Position numbers and translations under genes: made by a program. From Bacteroidota bacterium (GTDB taxonomy: Bacteria; Bacteroidota; Bacteroidia; 2-12-FULL-35-15): a stretch of 51,750 bases of DNA. The DNA lies in the NCBI GenBank assembly GCA_021323165.1, contig JAJTCJ010000033.1, positions 1 to 51,750 on the forward strand, read 5' to 3'. How positions within the stretch are numbered: the first letter of the stretch is position 1; each line of letters begins with the position of its first letter. The notes below the pieces were generated by a model, which was not told the DNA's origin, ran no database searches, and saw only the letters and a list, made by a program, of their open reading frames with translations. This document shows positions 51,197 through 51,750 of the stretch, in pieces.

Positions 51197-51675
51197 TGAG
51201 AATCAGTTTTTGTTTTTTCCTTTTCTTTTTTGTGAACCTTTTTTGCAAGGGACAGGATCCTATTGAAATGAATGACAGAGCCTCTCTGATCACGACCTAC
51301 ACCTCCAACAATAACAATTCTTTTGATTATTATCAACGGTCGCAAATAGTTTATTATAAGGAACAATCGATCTATCGGGGTTCAACTGATCTACGAACCC
51401 GAAACATCTTAATGAACACAGGAAATCCTGAGATCATACATTTTGTTAAAAAAGCCTCAAAAAACCGAAGAAGAGAATTTATTGCTTTTGCTTCAATACC
51501 TCTTGGAATTGCAGCAGCAGCATGTATCCGAACCAATCAGACAGGTTTGATCAAACCTGTGGGAATCACTCTAATCGCTGCATCACTATCCTGTATCATT
51601 ATTTCACCTATTGCCAATCATAGGAAATCAGCAAACTACAGGGAAGCGATCAAGGTTTACAATACACATTTCTAA
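51196..51675 (+). CDS. Paralogue of the preceding exported protein, lacking its N-terminal domain
   Basis: A 159-residue protein with signal peptide MRISFCFFLFFFVNLFCKG. Residues from about 50 onwards align with the C-terminal domain of the upstream gene: a QIVYYKEQSIYRG segment matches KYIYQDRRIGERE, TGNPEIIHFVKKASKNR matches TQDTEIMQHVRASKKA, and FIAFASIPLGIAAAACI matches FVGFAAIPLGIAALGFL; both end with a basic stretch and A(I/V)-(K/E)-(V/L)-YN. It has no NGE-type domain and no Pro-rich linker. The one-base overlap of stop and start implies coupled, roughly equal expression, so the two proteins may work together in the envelope. Function unknown. Confidence 0.72.
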   Translation: MRISFCFFLFFFVNLFCKGQDPIEMNDRASLITTYTSNNNNSFDYYQRSQIVYYKEQSIYRGSTDLRTRNILMNTGNPEIIHFVKKASKNRRREFIAFASIPLGIAAAACIRTNQTGLIKPVGITLIAASLSCIIISPIANHRKSANYREAIKVYNTHF

Positions 51676-51728
51676 TAAACATTTTTCCACAAATAATAAA
51701 AAGCATTCTTTAAAACCCCGCAAATACT

Positions 51729-51736
51729 TATATTTG
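51729..51736 (+). promoter_or_regulatory. -7 promoter element at the right edge
   Basis: TATATTTG matches TAnnTTTG exactly. The gene it would serve lies beyond the window. Confidence 0.5.
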
Positions 51737-51750
51737 TGAAAACAGTTATT

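Overview
The window comes from a member of the phylum Bacteroidota. Several things say so: type IX secretion (T9SS) machinery and cargo (PorT, a PorP/SprF protein, one type A and one type B sorted protein), a flexirubin/aryl-polyene type pigment cluster, families largely confined to the phylum (DUF6089, DUF4783, a DUF7935-like gene), menaquinone methylation, and repeated TAnnTTTG promoter elements instead of the proteobacterial -10 box. The one tRNA does not encode CCA. I cannot place it below phylum level.

Region 1 (1-11.9 kb, + strand) is the distal part of an aryl-polyene/flexirubin-like cluster: the end of an acyl carrier protein, an active ketosynthase paired with a cysteine-less ketosynthase homologue, a membrane-anchored polysaccharide deacetylase, a LolA-like carrier overlapping a small lipoprotein, a hot-dog dehydratase, a glycosyltransferase fused to DUF2062, a 1282-residue exporter-acyltransferase-methyltransferase fusion, and a CrtI-like FAD oxidoreductase. 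Together they would build a polyene on ACP, release or esterify it, methylate it, and move it to the outer membrane.

Region 2 (11.9-26.6 kb, - strand) is a two-gene unit: a 4584-residue secreted repeat protein with a T9SS type B (CHU_C) C-terminus, followed 4 bases later by its probable PorP/SprF partner. The giant protein is built from 26 copies of an exactly 80-residue Ig-like unit, four ~250-residue compound modules, six ~88-residue units and four PKD domains.

Region 3 (26.8-36.4 kb) is mixed: YceI protein, tRNA-Leu(GAG), ferredoxin-NADP reductase-like protein, CoA-transferase, DUF6089 barrel, GNAT enzyme, L,D-transpeptidase, FtsB/DivIC-like protein, type A T9SS cargo, lone response regulator, a methylmalonyl-CoA mutase catalytic subunit, and a disrupted DUF7935-like gene.

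Region 4 (36.4-51.7 kb) holds conserved housekeeping genes: DinB-like protein, aminotransferase, heptose-7-phosphate kinase, ubiE/menG, porT, a COG2509-like FAD protein, YvlD-like membrane protein, cvfB, rlmH, DUF4783, nadC, yihY, terC, a padR-pspC operon, and a tandem pair of exported paralogues. Four genes between 36.2 and 45.9 kb carry what look like short internal deletions or frameshifts, whereas the 13.8-kb giant ORF is intact. I regard that cluster, the architecture of the giant protein, and a family of GTCAT-headed palindromes between genes as the points most worth checking. I found no CRISPR array, insertion sequence, prophage or recognisable defence system.
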